DNA from: CBDUBU01 sp965365465
GTDB lineage: Bacteria; Bacteroidota; Rhodothermia; Rhodothermales; DASSAV01
NCBI GenBank assembly: GCA_965365465.1
Contig: CBDUBU010000241.1
Location: 1 to 6,376, forward strand
Length of the DNA: 6,376 bases
Reading direction: 5' to 3'
Translations under genes and position numbers: made by a program
Notes under the pieces: model-generated
Seen by the model: the letters and a program-made list of their open reading frames with translations, nothing else
Databases searched by the model: none
What the model was told of the DNA's origin: nothing
Shown here: positions 1-5,866 of the stretch, piece after piece
Layout of the letters: each line of letters starts with the position of its first letter
How positions within the stretch are numbered: position 1 is the stretch's first letter

Positions 1-383
1 ACGAAGGTCCTATTCTCGATATGCTCTCCCGGTTTTCCGACTCCCTACAAAAAACCCGGCATCGTCTTTTCGCAGAGGATTGGAAAGACCTGGGAGACCT
101 GTTTGACACGGCCCGCCTTGTCCGTGACACTATTCCCAAGAATTCAAAAGGCTTCCTGCATCCGATGGCCGACGTGTACGTCTATGCGGAGGATAAACCT
201 GGAGTGCTCTACGCTATCACCAGCGCCCTTTATCAGGGTGAAATAAATATAAAGGACATTGAACTGTTGAAGATACGCGAGGGTACAGGCGGAGCATTTC
301 GCCTTAGCTTCGCTGATGAATCGACCGCCGACAGGGCGGTAGAGGCATTGCGCAGGAATAGTTACACGGCCTACCGGCTGTAG
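1..383 (+). CDS. tyrA: Prephenate dehydrogenase, C-terminal part with ACT domain (5' end outside window)
   Basis: The reading frame is open from base 3 (EGPILD before the first ATG at 21), so that ATG is internal and the gene starts before the window; about 126 C-terminal residues are visible. The first part is the end of the helical dimerisation domain of NAD(P)-dependent prephenate dehydrogenase (SLQKTRHRLFAEDWKDLGDL, then FDTARLVRDTIP). From about base 171 to the stop lies an ACT domain (DVYVYAEDKPGVLYAITSAL, then GEINIKDIELL). In the family this enzyme makes 4-hydroxyphenylpyruvate for tyrosine synthesis in the cytoplasm, and ACT-bearing versions of the Bacillus type are commonly feedback-controlled by aromatic amino acids; that control is inferred here. 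The catalytic NAD-binding domain is not visible, so a different enzyme sharing this tail cannot be fully excluded. The stop is TAG at 381-383. No terminator-like hairpin with a T run follows. Confidence 0.85.
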   Translation, partial: EGPILDMLSRFSDSLQKTRHRLFAEDWKDLGDLFDTARLVRDTIPKNSKGFLHPMADVYVYAEDKPGVLYAITSALYQGEINIKDIELLKIREGTGGAFRLSFADESTADRAVEALRRNSYTAYRL

Positions 384-418
384 GGCGCCGCCTTGCTTTT
401 CCACCGAAATGCTTCGCG

Positions 419-447
419 TTGACTATGGCTGACGCACAGTGTATTAT
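419..447 (+). promoter_or_regulatory. Sigma-70-type promoter for gcvT
   Basis: A -35 box TTGACT (419-424) and a -10 box TATTAT (442-447) are separated by exactly 17 bases; each box matches the E. coli consensus at 5 of 6 positions. Transcription would start near 454, giving a leader of about 70 bases before the gcvT ATG at 523. The leader is pyrimidine-rich just before the start (for example CTTCTTTTCC at 513-522) and has no Shine-Dalgarno sequence. The boxes lie in the intergenic gap, right after tyrA, which suggests gcvT is transcribed independently of tyrA. The motif is not the TTG/TAnnTTTG promoter typical of Bacteroidia. Assigned by sequence match only. Confidence 0.6.
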
Positions 448-522
448 GTTGTTTTGCAGAGCCGCGTCCGGGTTTGCATCACTCCTTTTAGCCTCTCAAC
501 ACAAGTTTTCAGCTTCTTTTCC

Positions 523-1641
523 ATGCCTGCCTTTGATGTCGTCAAGCAGACTCCCCTGTACAGCACCCATCTGGCGCTCGGCGCTCGCATGATGGCCTTT
601 GCAGGGTTTGATATGCCTGTCCAGTATTCAGGAATCGTAGATGAGCATATGGCTGTTCGCCGGGCTGCCGGCCTGTTCGATGTAAGCCACATGGGCGAGA
701 TTTTCGTTCGCGGCTCCCAGGCATTTGACTTCGTCCAGAATCTGGCAACCAATGATGTTGGCCGCCTGTACGATGGCCGAGCCCTGTACACGGTAATGTG
801 CAATGAGAACGGCGGCATTGTTGATGACTTGCTGGTCTACAGGCTGAGCGAGCGTGAATTCATGCTGGTCATCAATGCCTCCAATATAGAGAAGGATTTT
901 TCCTGGATGCAGGCGCACAATCCAATGGGCGCAGAACTTGTCAATGCCTCTGACAGCATCGCCCTGCTTGCCGTTCAGGGACCTCGCTCCATTGAGATTG
1001 TTCAGGCTCTGACCGATCAATCGCTATCTGATCTTCAATATTACCACTTCCTCAGAATGCCGCCCGGGTCTTTCTTTGGTTGTGCTTTTGCTATCCTTTC
1101 CCGGACAGGCTATACGGGCGAGCCAGGGATCGAGATTTACTGTGATCCGGACAAGGCTTCCGGCATCTGGAAAGCACTGATGGAAGAAGGGTCCTCCCTG
1201 GGACTTAAACCTGTAGGACTAGGCGCCCGCGACACGCTCCGACTGGAAGCCGGTTTCTGCCTGTATGGCAATGATCTGACCGAAGAAACGAATCCGCTGG
1301 AAGCCGGGCTCGGCTGGGTGACAAAACTTGACAAGGGAGAATTCGTCGGCAGCGATGCGCTTCGGTCTATTCGAGGGTCAGGCACGAACCGCAAGCTCAT
1401 TGGTTTTGTCCTCAACGACCGGGGCATCCCGCGACACGGATATCCTATCGTATCAGACAATGGCACTGAAATCGGAGTGGTAACAAGCGGAGCGCCCTCT
1501 CCCATTCTGGGAAAAGGTATAGGGCTGGGCTATGTGACAAATGAGGACGCCTATACGCAACCGGGGCGCTCCGTCGGCATCTCTGTTCGTGGAAAACCAT
1601 TGCCTGCAACGGTAGAGAAGCCTCCTTTTCATAAAAAATAG
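523..1641 (+). CDS. gcvT: Aminomethyltransferase, T-protein of the glycine cleavage system
   Basis: The 372-residue product is a full-length GcvT, close to the usual length of about 365. T-protein takes the aminomethyl group from lipoylated H-protein, releases ammonia and transfers the methylene group to tetrahydrofolate, in the cytoplasm. Family signatures run in order: TPLYSTHLALGARMMAFAGF (residues 10-29), MPVQYSGI (31-38), LFDVSHMGE (51-59), GGIVDDLLVY (97-106) with the catalytic Asp at residue 101, SRTGYTGEPGIEIY (193-206), GLGARDTLRLEAGFCLYGND (232-251), NPLEAGLGWVTKLDKGEFVG (257-276), and the C-terminal barrel with TSGAPSPILGKGIGLGYV (321-338). I chose the ATG at 523 because homologues begin just before KTPLY. 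The in-frame GTG at 439 would add 28 residues with no family match and lies inside the promoter. The H- and P-protein genes are not in the window. There is no clear Shine-Dalgarno sequence. The active site looks intact, so it is probably functional. Confidence 0.95.
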   Translation: MPAFDVVKQTPLYSTHLALGARMMAFAGFDMPVQYSGIVDEHMAVRRAAGLFDVSHMGEIFVRGSQAFDFVQNLATNDVGRLYDGRALYTVMCNENGGIVDDLLVYRLSEREFMLVINASNIEKDFSWMQAHNPMGAELVNASDSIALLAVQGPRSIEIVQALTDQSLSDLQYYHFLRMPPGSFFGCAFAILSRTGYTGEPGIEIYCDPDKASGIWKALMEEGSSLGLKPVGLGARDTLRLEAGFCLYGNDLTEETNPLEAGLGWVTKLDKGEFVGSDALRSIRGSGTNRKLIGFVLNDRGIPRHGYPIVSDNGTEIGVVTSGAPSPILGKGIGLGYVTNEDAYTQPGRSVGISVRGKPLPATVEKPPFHKK

Positions 1642-1665
1642 TATTAAGAACCTCGTTCCGCTTAC

Positions 1666-1699
1666 CACCTTTGCTTTACATTCAGCAGGGCAAAAGGTG
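1666..1699 (+). promoter_or_regulatory. Imperfect inverted repeat over a ribosome-binding site in the comB leader
   Basis: CACCTTTGC (1666-1674) is complementary to GCAAAAGGTG (1690-1699) over nine pairs with one unpaired A at 1692; the loop is 15 bases. The right arm contains the Shine-Dalgarno-like AAAGGTG that stands 5 bases before the ATG at 1705. In RNA this could form a hairpin that hides that site; in DNA it could be a two-half-site operator. No T run follows, so it is not a standard terminator for gcvT. The pairing is seen directly; any regulatory role is inference. Confidence 0.4.
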
Positions 1700-1780
1700 A
1701 AGCAATGCCCGACAGCCTTGCGCTGGTCCATGGGTTGACTGCTGACTGCTCGGTGCGGTGTCAATGCGCGTATATCCGTG

Positions 1781-1788
1781 AAGGTGAT
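1781..1788 (+). promoter_or_regulatory. Shine-Dalgarno site that supports the comB start at 1795
   Basis: AAGGTGAT contains AGGTGAT, which matches the complement of the usual 16S rRNA 3' end, and lies 6 bases before the ATG at 1795. This is the strongest ribosome-binding site in the window and supports the family-typical start MDVEVFL. A second AAGGTGA (1694-1700) lies 4 bases before an in-frame ATG at 1705, so the longer start is also possible. Confidence 0.6.
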
Positions 1789-1794
1789 GACAGT

Positions 1795-2538
1795 ATGGAT
1801 GTTGAAGTTTTTCTTACAGGTTCAACCGTTTCAGAAGAAGACGTGCGGGGACGCACGGTTATTGTGATAGATGTGCTCCGCACCAGTTCTACGATTGCAA
1901 CGGTGCTCCAGAACGGCGCGCGCGCGGTAGTTCCGGTTCCCGATACGGCTGAGGCTGGCAAGATCGCCTCCAATATGGATCACAGCAGCTTCCTGTTAGG
2001 CGGAGAACGGGGAGGCGAAATGATCGAAGGGTATCAGCATGGGAACTCACCACTCGAATACACACGTTCTGTCGTTGAAGGCCGAACGATTATCCTGAAC
2101 ACGACGAACGGCACCCGCGCCATTGCACAGGCCCGCGCAGCGGAACATCTGGTGGTGGGGGGCTTCCTTAATGCAGAGCGGGTTGTTCAATTCGCACGCG
2201 AGGCCAGTCTTGACGTAACCATCATCTGCGCCGGCTGGCGCAACCGGGTAGCACTCGAAGACACGCTGGCCGCCGGGCTTATGCTCTACCGGCTCTGGAA
2301 CGGACGAGAACCAGGCCTTGTCTCCGATGCCGCACATATAGCTTTTACGCAGTACCAGAACGATCAGGAAAACCTGCAACGCGCCCTTCACCGGTGCAAT
2401 CACGCACAGTGGTTAAGTGAGAATGGTTATGGGCTTGATGTTGACTACTGCTTCCAGATAGACGCCTTGCCTGTCCTCCCCTACTATGCAGATAGCCGCC
2501 TGGTGCTGCCAAAGGGCGTAGCGCATGAATCGGAATAA
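1795..2538 (+). CDS. comB: Probable 2-phosphosulfolactate phosphatase (ComB family)
   Basis: The 247-residue product has the ComB family layout: a start of the MxVxVF type (MDVEVFL), VIVIDVLRTSSTIATVLQNG (residues 22-41) with the conserved Asp of IDVLR, LLGGERGGEMIEGYQHGNSP (67-86), LNTTNGTRAI (101-110), ICAGWRNRVALEDTLAAG (145-161 region) and DVDYCFQIDALPVLPYY (215-231). In archaea ComB is a Mg-dependent phosphatase that turns 2-phosphosulfolactate into sulfolactate on the way to coenzyme M; in bacteria related proteins have been linked to sulfolactate formation. The true substrate here is not shown by the sequence. I chose the ATG at 1795 for its family fit and ribosome-binding site; starting at 1705 would add 30 residues (MPDSLALVHGL and onward) with no recognisable counterpart. 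The gene ends 2 bases before ftsK, so the two are likely cotranscribed and coupled. No comA or comC is visible. Confidence 0.85.
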   Translation: MDVEVFLTGSTVSEEDVRGRTVIVIDVLRTSSTIATVLQNGARAVVPVPDTAEAGKIASNMDHSSFLLGGERGGEMIEGYQHGNSPLEYTRSVVEGRTIILNTTNGTRAIAQARAAEHLVVGGFLNAERVVQFAREASLDVTIICAGWRNRVALEDTLAAGLMLYRLWNGREPGLVSDAAHIAFTQYQNDQENLQRALHRCNHAQWLSENGYGLDVDYCFQIDALPVLPYYADSRLVLPKGVAHESE

Positions 2539-2540
2539 GG

Positions 2541-5102
2541 ATGGCTCCTCCGACCAAGAGAGCGCGGGGCGCTAAGGCGAAGAAATCGCCCCGCATCAAG
2601 TTGGCAGCGCATCATCGCAAGAGAGAGGTGCTGGGCCTCATTTTGATGGTCCTTGCCTTTTTGCTGTCGCTGGCTATTGTCACGTACAATCATGTAGATG
2701 ACCCTGTCGCCCGTACTTTTTCTCTCACCGATCTGTTTGCATTCGAAGGGCGTCAGGTCCACAATTATGTAGGGTTGCTCGGGGCTGTCATTGCCCGCGT
2801 TGCCGTCAGGCATTTTCTCGGATACTGTTCGCTTCTTCTCACCTTGCTGCTGTTTCTCTGGGGTTACGTCGTGTTTCGTAACCGCACGCCTGCGATGCTG
2901 CCCCTGCTGACATCACTTCTGGTAGTTTCGGCTTTTCTCCTGGCGGCCTTCACAGGTTGGTTTTCGCTCACGCTCGATCAGGATTTCACGCTGTGGAGCG
3001 GGATGTGGGGAATGGGAATCGCCGGATGGATGCAGCGTATCGTAGGCGCCGCCGGCTCCTTCCTCATTCTGATAGTTTTGTTGCTCATTACCATGATGCT
3101 GGTGATTGACCATGATATCCAGCGCACCCTGGATCGTTTCGCTGAAGTGATTCCCGGCCTCCGGGATCGTATGCATGAATGGTCTTCTGAGCGCAAAAAA
3201 CAACGACTGGAACGCCGTGCGGAAAGGATGAGGCTGATTCAGGAGCGTGAAGTAGAGAGGGAGCGACGGCGGGAGGAACGTGCGTCTCTGCGGGAAAAGA
3301 AGCACAAGGCGCCTGAAACCATGAGCCAAACTGGATCGCAGACCTTTTCTCCCTCCAGAGAAGGCGCAAACCCCATAGAAAGAGAAACCAAGTATCCGGC
3401 CTCCATGCCGGCCCGCTCGAATCCTTTGCCTCCCAGGGCAGATGCTTTTCCTGAAAAGATTGTCTTCGATAACGCTCCTGAAAATGACTTTTCCTCTTCC
3501 AAGCCTGCAGCCGGCCGCTTTGGCGTCCATGACGCGCCTGCGCTTGAACTAAAGGTGCGCGAACGTATTGAGGAGGAACGCGCCGACTACCTCCAGCGCG
3601 AAGCCGACGTTCCGAGCGACGACCTTCCTTTTGAGTTTCCTGTTATTGACCTTCTTGATGAGGCTGATTCCAGCACGCCACGTATCGACTACGACGAACT
3701 AGAAGAGAACAAGCAAGTGCTTCTTGATAAGCTTGCTACTTACAATATTCAGATCACCGACATTAATGCCGTAGTCGGGCCTACGGTTACCCTGTACGAA
3801 CTCGCGCCTGCTCCCGGCATCAAAATCAGCCGGATCACAGCGCTGGAAGATGATCTGGCCATGGCGATGGCAGCCCGTGGCATCCGGATGATTGCTCCTA
3901 TTCCCGGCAAATCTGCTATCGGCGTTGAAATTCCCAATCGCCACCGGGAACTGGTACAGATCCGCGATGTCATCGGAACAGCCCGGTTCCGGGATGCGAA
4001 AATGGAATTGCCGGTAGCCATCGGAAAATCCATCGAAGGAGAGGTTTTTCTTGAGGATCTCACCAAGATGCCGCACCTTCTTATCGCGGGCGCGACAGGC
4101 TCCGGAAAATCTGTGGGGCTCAACACGTTGATTGCAGGACTGCTTTATGCCTGCCATCCGTCCAATCTAAAGTTCGTGATGATCGATCCGAAAAAGATCG
4201 AACTTCAGCAGTACGCCCGCATATCTGATCACTATATAGCAATGCCTCCCATCGCTGATGATCCCATTATAACGGATTTCAACCAGGCGCTCGGCGTTCT
4301 GAAAAGTTGCGAGAAGGAGATGGAGCGCCGGTATGACTTGCTCTCGCGCGCTACGGTCAGAGGCATCAAGGACTACAACAAGAAGGTCCAGGCAGGACGG
4401 CTTCCGGAACATGAAGGCCACCGCCATTTGCCCTACATCGTGGTAGTTGTCGATGAACTGGCAGACTTGATGATGACAGCCGGAAAAGACATTGAGGCTC
4501 CGATTGCCCGGCTTGCTCAAATGGCGCGCGCCGTGGGTATTCACCTCGTTCTCGCCACACAGCGCCCCTCGGTAGATGTCATCACTGGTCTTATCAAGGC
4601 AAACTTTCCCTCGCGTATCGCCTATCAGGTGGCATCTAAGGTAGACTCTCGCACCATCCTGGACCAGAACGGCGCGGAAGGGCTTGTCGGCAATGGCGAC
4701 CTCCTTTACATGAATGGCAGCAGAATCATTCGCCTTCAGGGACCTTTCGTATCTGTCGACGAAGTAGACAGGATCACAGACTTCATTGCCGAACAGCCGG
4801 GAGAAGGCCCGTATATACTGCCATCCATTGAGGAAGCACTGGAGGAAACCAGCCGCGCGGCTGAGGTCCTGGACGACATAGACGACCTGTTCAACGAAGC
4901 TGCCAGAATCATCGTTCGCAGCCAGCAAGGATCCGTATCCTTGCTCCAACGAAAGCTTTCTATCGGCTATACCCGCGCCGCTCGCATCGTTGACCAGTTG
5001 GAGGATGCAGGAATTGTAGGCCCTTTTGAAGGATCCAAAGCGCGGCAGGTGCTTCTCGGAAGTGAAGAAGAACTGGAATCGTTTCTATCAGACCGGCCCT
5101 AA
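2541..5102 (+). CDS. ftsK: DNA translocase FtsK/SpoIIIE
   Basis: This 853-residue protein is a complete FtsK, a membrane-anchored ATPase at the division septum that pumps DNA and helps resolve chromosome dimers with XerC/XerD. A basic N-terminus (KRARGAKAKK) precedes four predicted membrane segments at about residues 29-48, 93-112, 118-141 and 172-189. A charged, coiled-coil-like Arg/Glu-rich linker (215-255) and a Pro/Ser-rich stretch (to about 375) follow; the linker is far shorter than in E. coli FtsK. The alpha region starts near 383 (DYDELEENKQVLLDKLATYN). The motor has Walker A GATGSGKS (517-524), IDPKKIELQQY (548-558), Walker B VVVVDELADL (634-643) and LATQRPSVDVITGLIKANFP (671-690). 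The winged-helix gamma domain occupies about 780-838 (QQGSVSLLQRKLSIGYTRAA). Oddities: GNGD at 717-720 where GRGD is common, and GYTRAARIVD in gamma. The start follows the comB stop by 2 bases with only a weak Shine-Dalgarno sequence, suggesting translational coupling. Confidence 0.96.
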   Translation: MAPPTKRARGAKAKKSPRIKLAAHHRKREVLGLILMVLAFLLSLAIVTYNHVDDPVARTFSLTDLFAFEGRQVHNYVGLLGAVIARVAVRHFLGYCSLLLTLLLFLWGYVVFRNRTPAMLPLLTSLLVVSAFLLAAFTGWFSLTLDQDFTLWSGMWGMGIAGWMQRIVGAAGSFLILIVLLLITMMLVIDHDIQRTLDRFAEVIPGLRDRMHEWSSERKKQRLERRAERMRLIQEREVERERRREERASLREKKHKAPETMSQTGSQTFSPSREGANPIERETKYPASMPARSNPLPPRADAFPEKIVFDNAPENDFSSSKPAAGRFGVHDAPALELKVRERIEEERADYLQREADVPSDDLPFEFPVIDLLDEADSSTPRIDYDELEENKQVLLDKLATYNIQITDINAVVGPTVTLYELAPAPGIKISRITALEDDLAMAMAARGIRMIAPIPGKSAIGVEIPNRHRELVQIRDVIGTARFRDAKMELPVAIGKSIEGEVFLEDLTKMPHLLIAGATGSGKSVGLNTLIAGLLYACHPSNLKFVMIDPKKIELQQYARISDHYIAMPPIADDPIITDFNQALGVLKSCEKEMERRYDLLSRATVRGIKDYNKKVQAGRLPEHEGHRHLPYIVVVVDELADLMMTAGKDIEAPIARLAQMARAVGIHLVLATQRPSVDVITGLIKANFPSRIAYQVASKVDSRTILDQNGAEGLVGNGDLLYMNGSRIIRLQGPFVSVDEVDRITDFIAEQPGEGPYILPSIEEALEETSRAAEVLDDIDDLFNEAARIIVRSQQGSVSLLQRKLSIGYTRAARIVDQLEDAGIVGPFEGSKARQVLLGSEEELESFLSDRP
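4924..4945 (+). repeat. Perfect 9-bp inverted repeat inside ftsK
   Basis: AGCAAGGAT (4924-4932) and ATCCTTGCT (4937-4945) pair perfectly around a 4-base CCGT loop. It lies in the coding sequence for SQQGSVSLL at the start of the FtsK gamma domain, just before the DNA-reading helix. It could form a stable mRNA hairpin; it may equally be a chance result of codon choice. No T run follows. Confidence 0.5.
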
Positions 5103-5106
5103 CAAC

Positions 5107-5142
5107 CAGGCGCAGCAGTTTGGATACCCGGACTGCTGCCTG
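5107..5142 (+). terminator. Hairpin after ftsK, possible terminator
   Basis: CAGG-CG-CAGCAGT (5107-5119) pairs with ACTGCTG-CCTG (5132-5142): eleven base pairs with a CG bulge at 5111-5112 and a 12-base loop. It starts 4 bases after the ftsK stop and is the only strong hairpin in the 60-base gap. The following bases (TATTCCAAAT) are not a proper T run, so intrinsic termination would be weak; an mRNA 3'-end stabiliser or attenuator is an alternative. The pairing is seen; the role is inferred from position. Confidence 0.45.
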
Positions 5143-5162
5143 TATTCCAAATAGAGAACCTT

Positions 5163-5726
5163 ATGTTTCCACTCATCAACTACCAGCAAACGTTTACTCT
5201 TCTGATTGCCTGCTTTTTCTTTTGTACGACGGCAGGATGCACCGATACCGAAGCCACCTCCGGGGATGGCTCACTCCAGGAGCAGAATGAAGCCACGCTC
5301 GTCTCCTCGGACACCGTGAATTTCTACGTTGTGCCGGCTTACGATCCACAGCGCGACCCTGCTCAGGATCTGGCGCAGGTGTTAACGCAGACACGTACGT
5401 CCGGGAAACGCATCCTTATTGAGGTTGGCGGCGACTGGTGCACCTGGTGCCATGCGCTTGATCGATACATTCACGACAACGAAGCTGTTTCTGAAGCCCT
5501 CCGGGCCAACTTCGTCGTGCTGAAGGTCAATTACAGCGAAGAAAACACCAACGAATCTTTTCTTTCACAGTATCCTGAAATCCCAGGCTACCCCCACATC
5601 TTTGTGCTCGAAAGCACGGGAGAGCTTCTGCACTCACAGAACACCGGCGATCTTGAAGAGGGGAAATCGTACAGCAACGAAGCATTTCTGTCGTTTCTGA
5701 ATAAGTGGTCTCCACCTCGTTCCTGA
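5163..5726 (+). CDS. Envelope thioredoxin-fold protein with CTWC motif, probable lipoprotein
   Basis: The 187-residue product begins with a hydrophobic stretch (residues 10-25) ending in TTAGC, a lipobox-like site with Cys26, so it is probably a lipoprotein or membrane-anchored protein facing the periplasm. A low-complexity polar linker follows (27-50). The thioredoxin-like domain spans about 65-183: KRILIEVGGDWCTWCHALD (82-100) with the redox pair Cys93/Cys96, NFVVLKVNYS (116-125) and GYPHIFVLE (142-150) with the likely cis-Pro at 144. This resembles the thioredoxin_7/DsbD C-terminal type, suggesting a thiol reductase or disulfide exchange role; the partner is unknown. The n-region (MFPLINYQQT) has no Lys or Arg, which is unusual for a signal peptide. 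No other ATG, GTG or TTG lies between the ftsK stop and 5163 in this frame, so the start is not easily moved. Shine-Dalgarno is weak (GAGA at 5154-5157). It lies 60 bases after ftsK and before a GH3 gene; a functional link to either is not evident. Confidence 0.85.
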   Translation: MFPLINYQQTFTLLIACFFFCTTAGCTDTEATSGDGSLQEQNEATLVSSDTVNFYVVPAYDPQRDPAQDLAQVLTQTRTSGKRILIEVGGDWCTWCHALDRYIHDNEAVSEALRANFVVLKVNYSEENTNESFLSQYPEIPGYPHIFVLESTGELLHSQNTGDLEEGKSYSNEAFLSFLNKWSPPRS

Positions 5727-5866
5727 ACAGGCCCGAAACCAACCCTGATCTGTCACAGCCGAGCGTGATCGTCCCGCAGGCGCTGCAAGCAGCCGCTTCT
5801 TCTGCCCGTTGCGCAAGTCTCAGATTCGTATGCTCTCTGCGCATTCACTTTCCATTCAGGCATTTT
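5727..5866. other. Intergenic gap with no supported feature
   Basis: These 140 bases separate the thioredoxin-like gene from the GH3 gene. I see only very short self-complementary bits (GCTG-CAAG-CAGC at 5783-5794) and no hairpin with a T run. No -35/-10 pair with proper spacing stands out: TTGCGC at 5809-5814 and TATGCT at 5829-5834 are only 14 bases apart. The promoter of the GH3 gene, if it has one, is not recognisable to me. Confidence 0.5.

Noticed and set aside
21..383. A complete small ACT-domain gene starting at the ATG at 21
   Set aside because: The frame is open upstream to the window edge and the first residues belong to the helical domain of prephenate dehydrogenase, so this is the tail of a larger gene.
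439..522. GTG at 439 as the gcvT start, adding 28 residues
   Set aside because: The extension has no GcvT counterpart and the GTG overlaps the -10 region of the promoter; the ATG at 523 gives a normal-length protein.
448..522. A glycine riboswitch in the gcvT leader
   Set aside because: The leader is only about 70 bases and lacks the conserved paired core of glycine aptamers; no matching stems were found.
1666..1699. Rho-independent terminator after gcvT
   Set aside because: The right arm is followed by AAGCAATG rather than a T run, and the loop is long at 15 bases.
4167..4949. Long open frame on the minus strand opposite ftsK (also 2913-3530)
   Set aside because: They lie wholly opposite the conserved FtsK motor and linker, encode no recognisable domain and are explained by codon use of ftsK.
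5120..5148. Promoter TTGGAT-17-TATTCC before the thioredoxin-like gene
   Set aside because: Spacing is right but each box matches only about 3 of 6 consensus positions, and the bases form part of the hairpin after ftsK.
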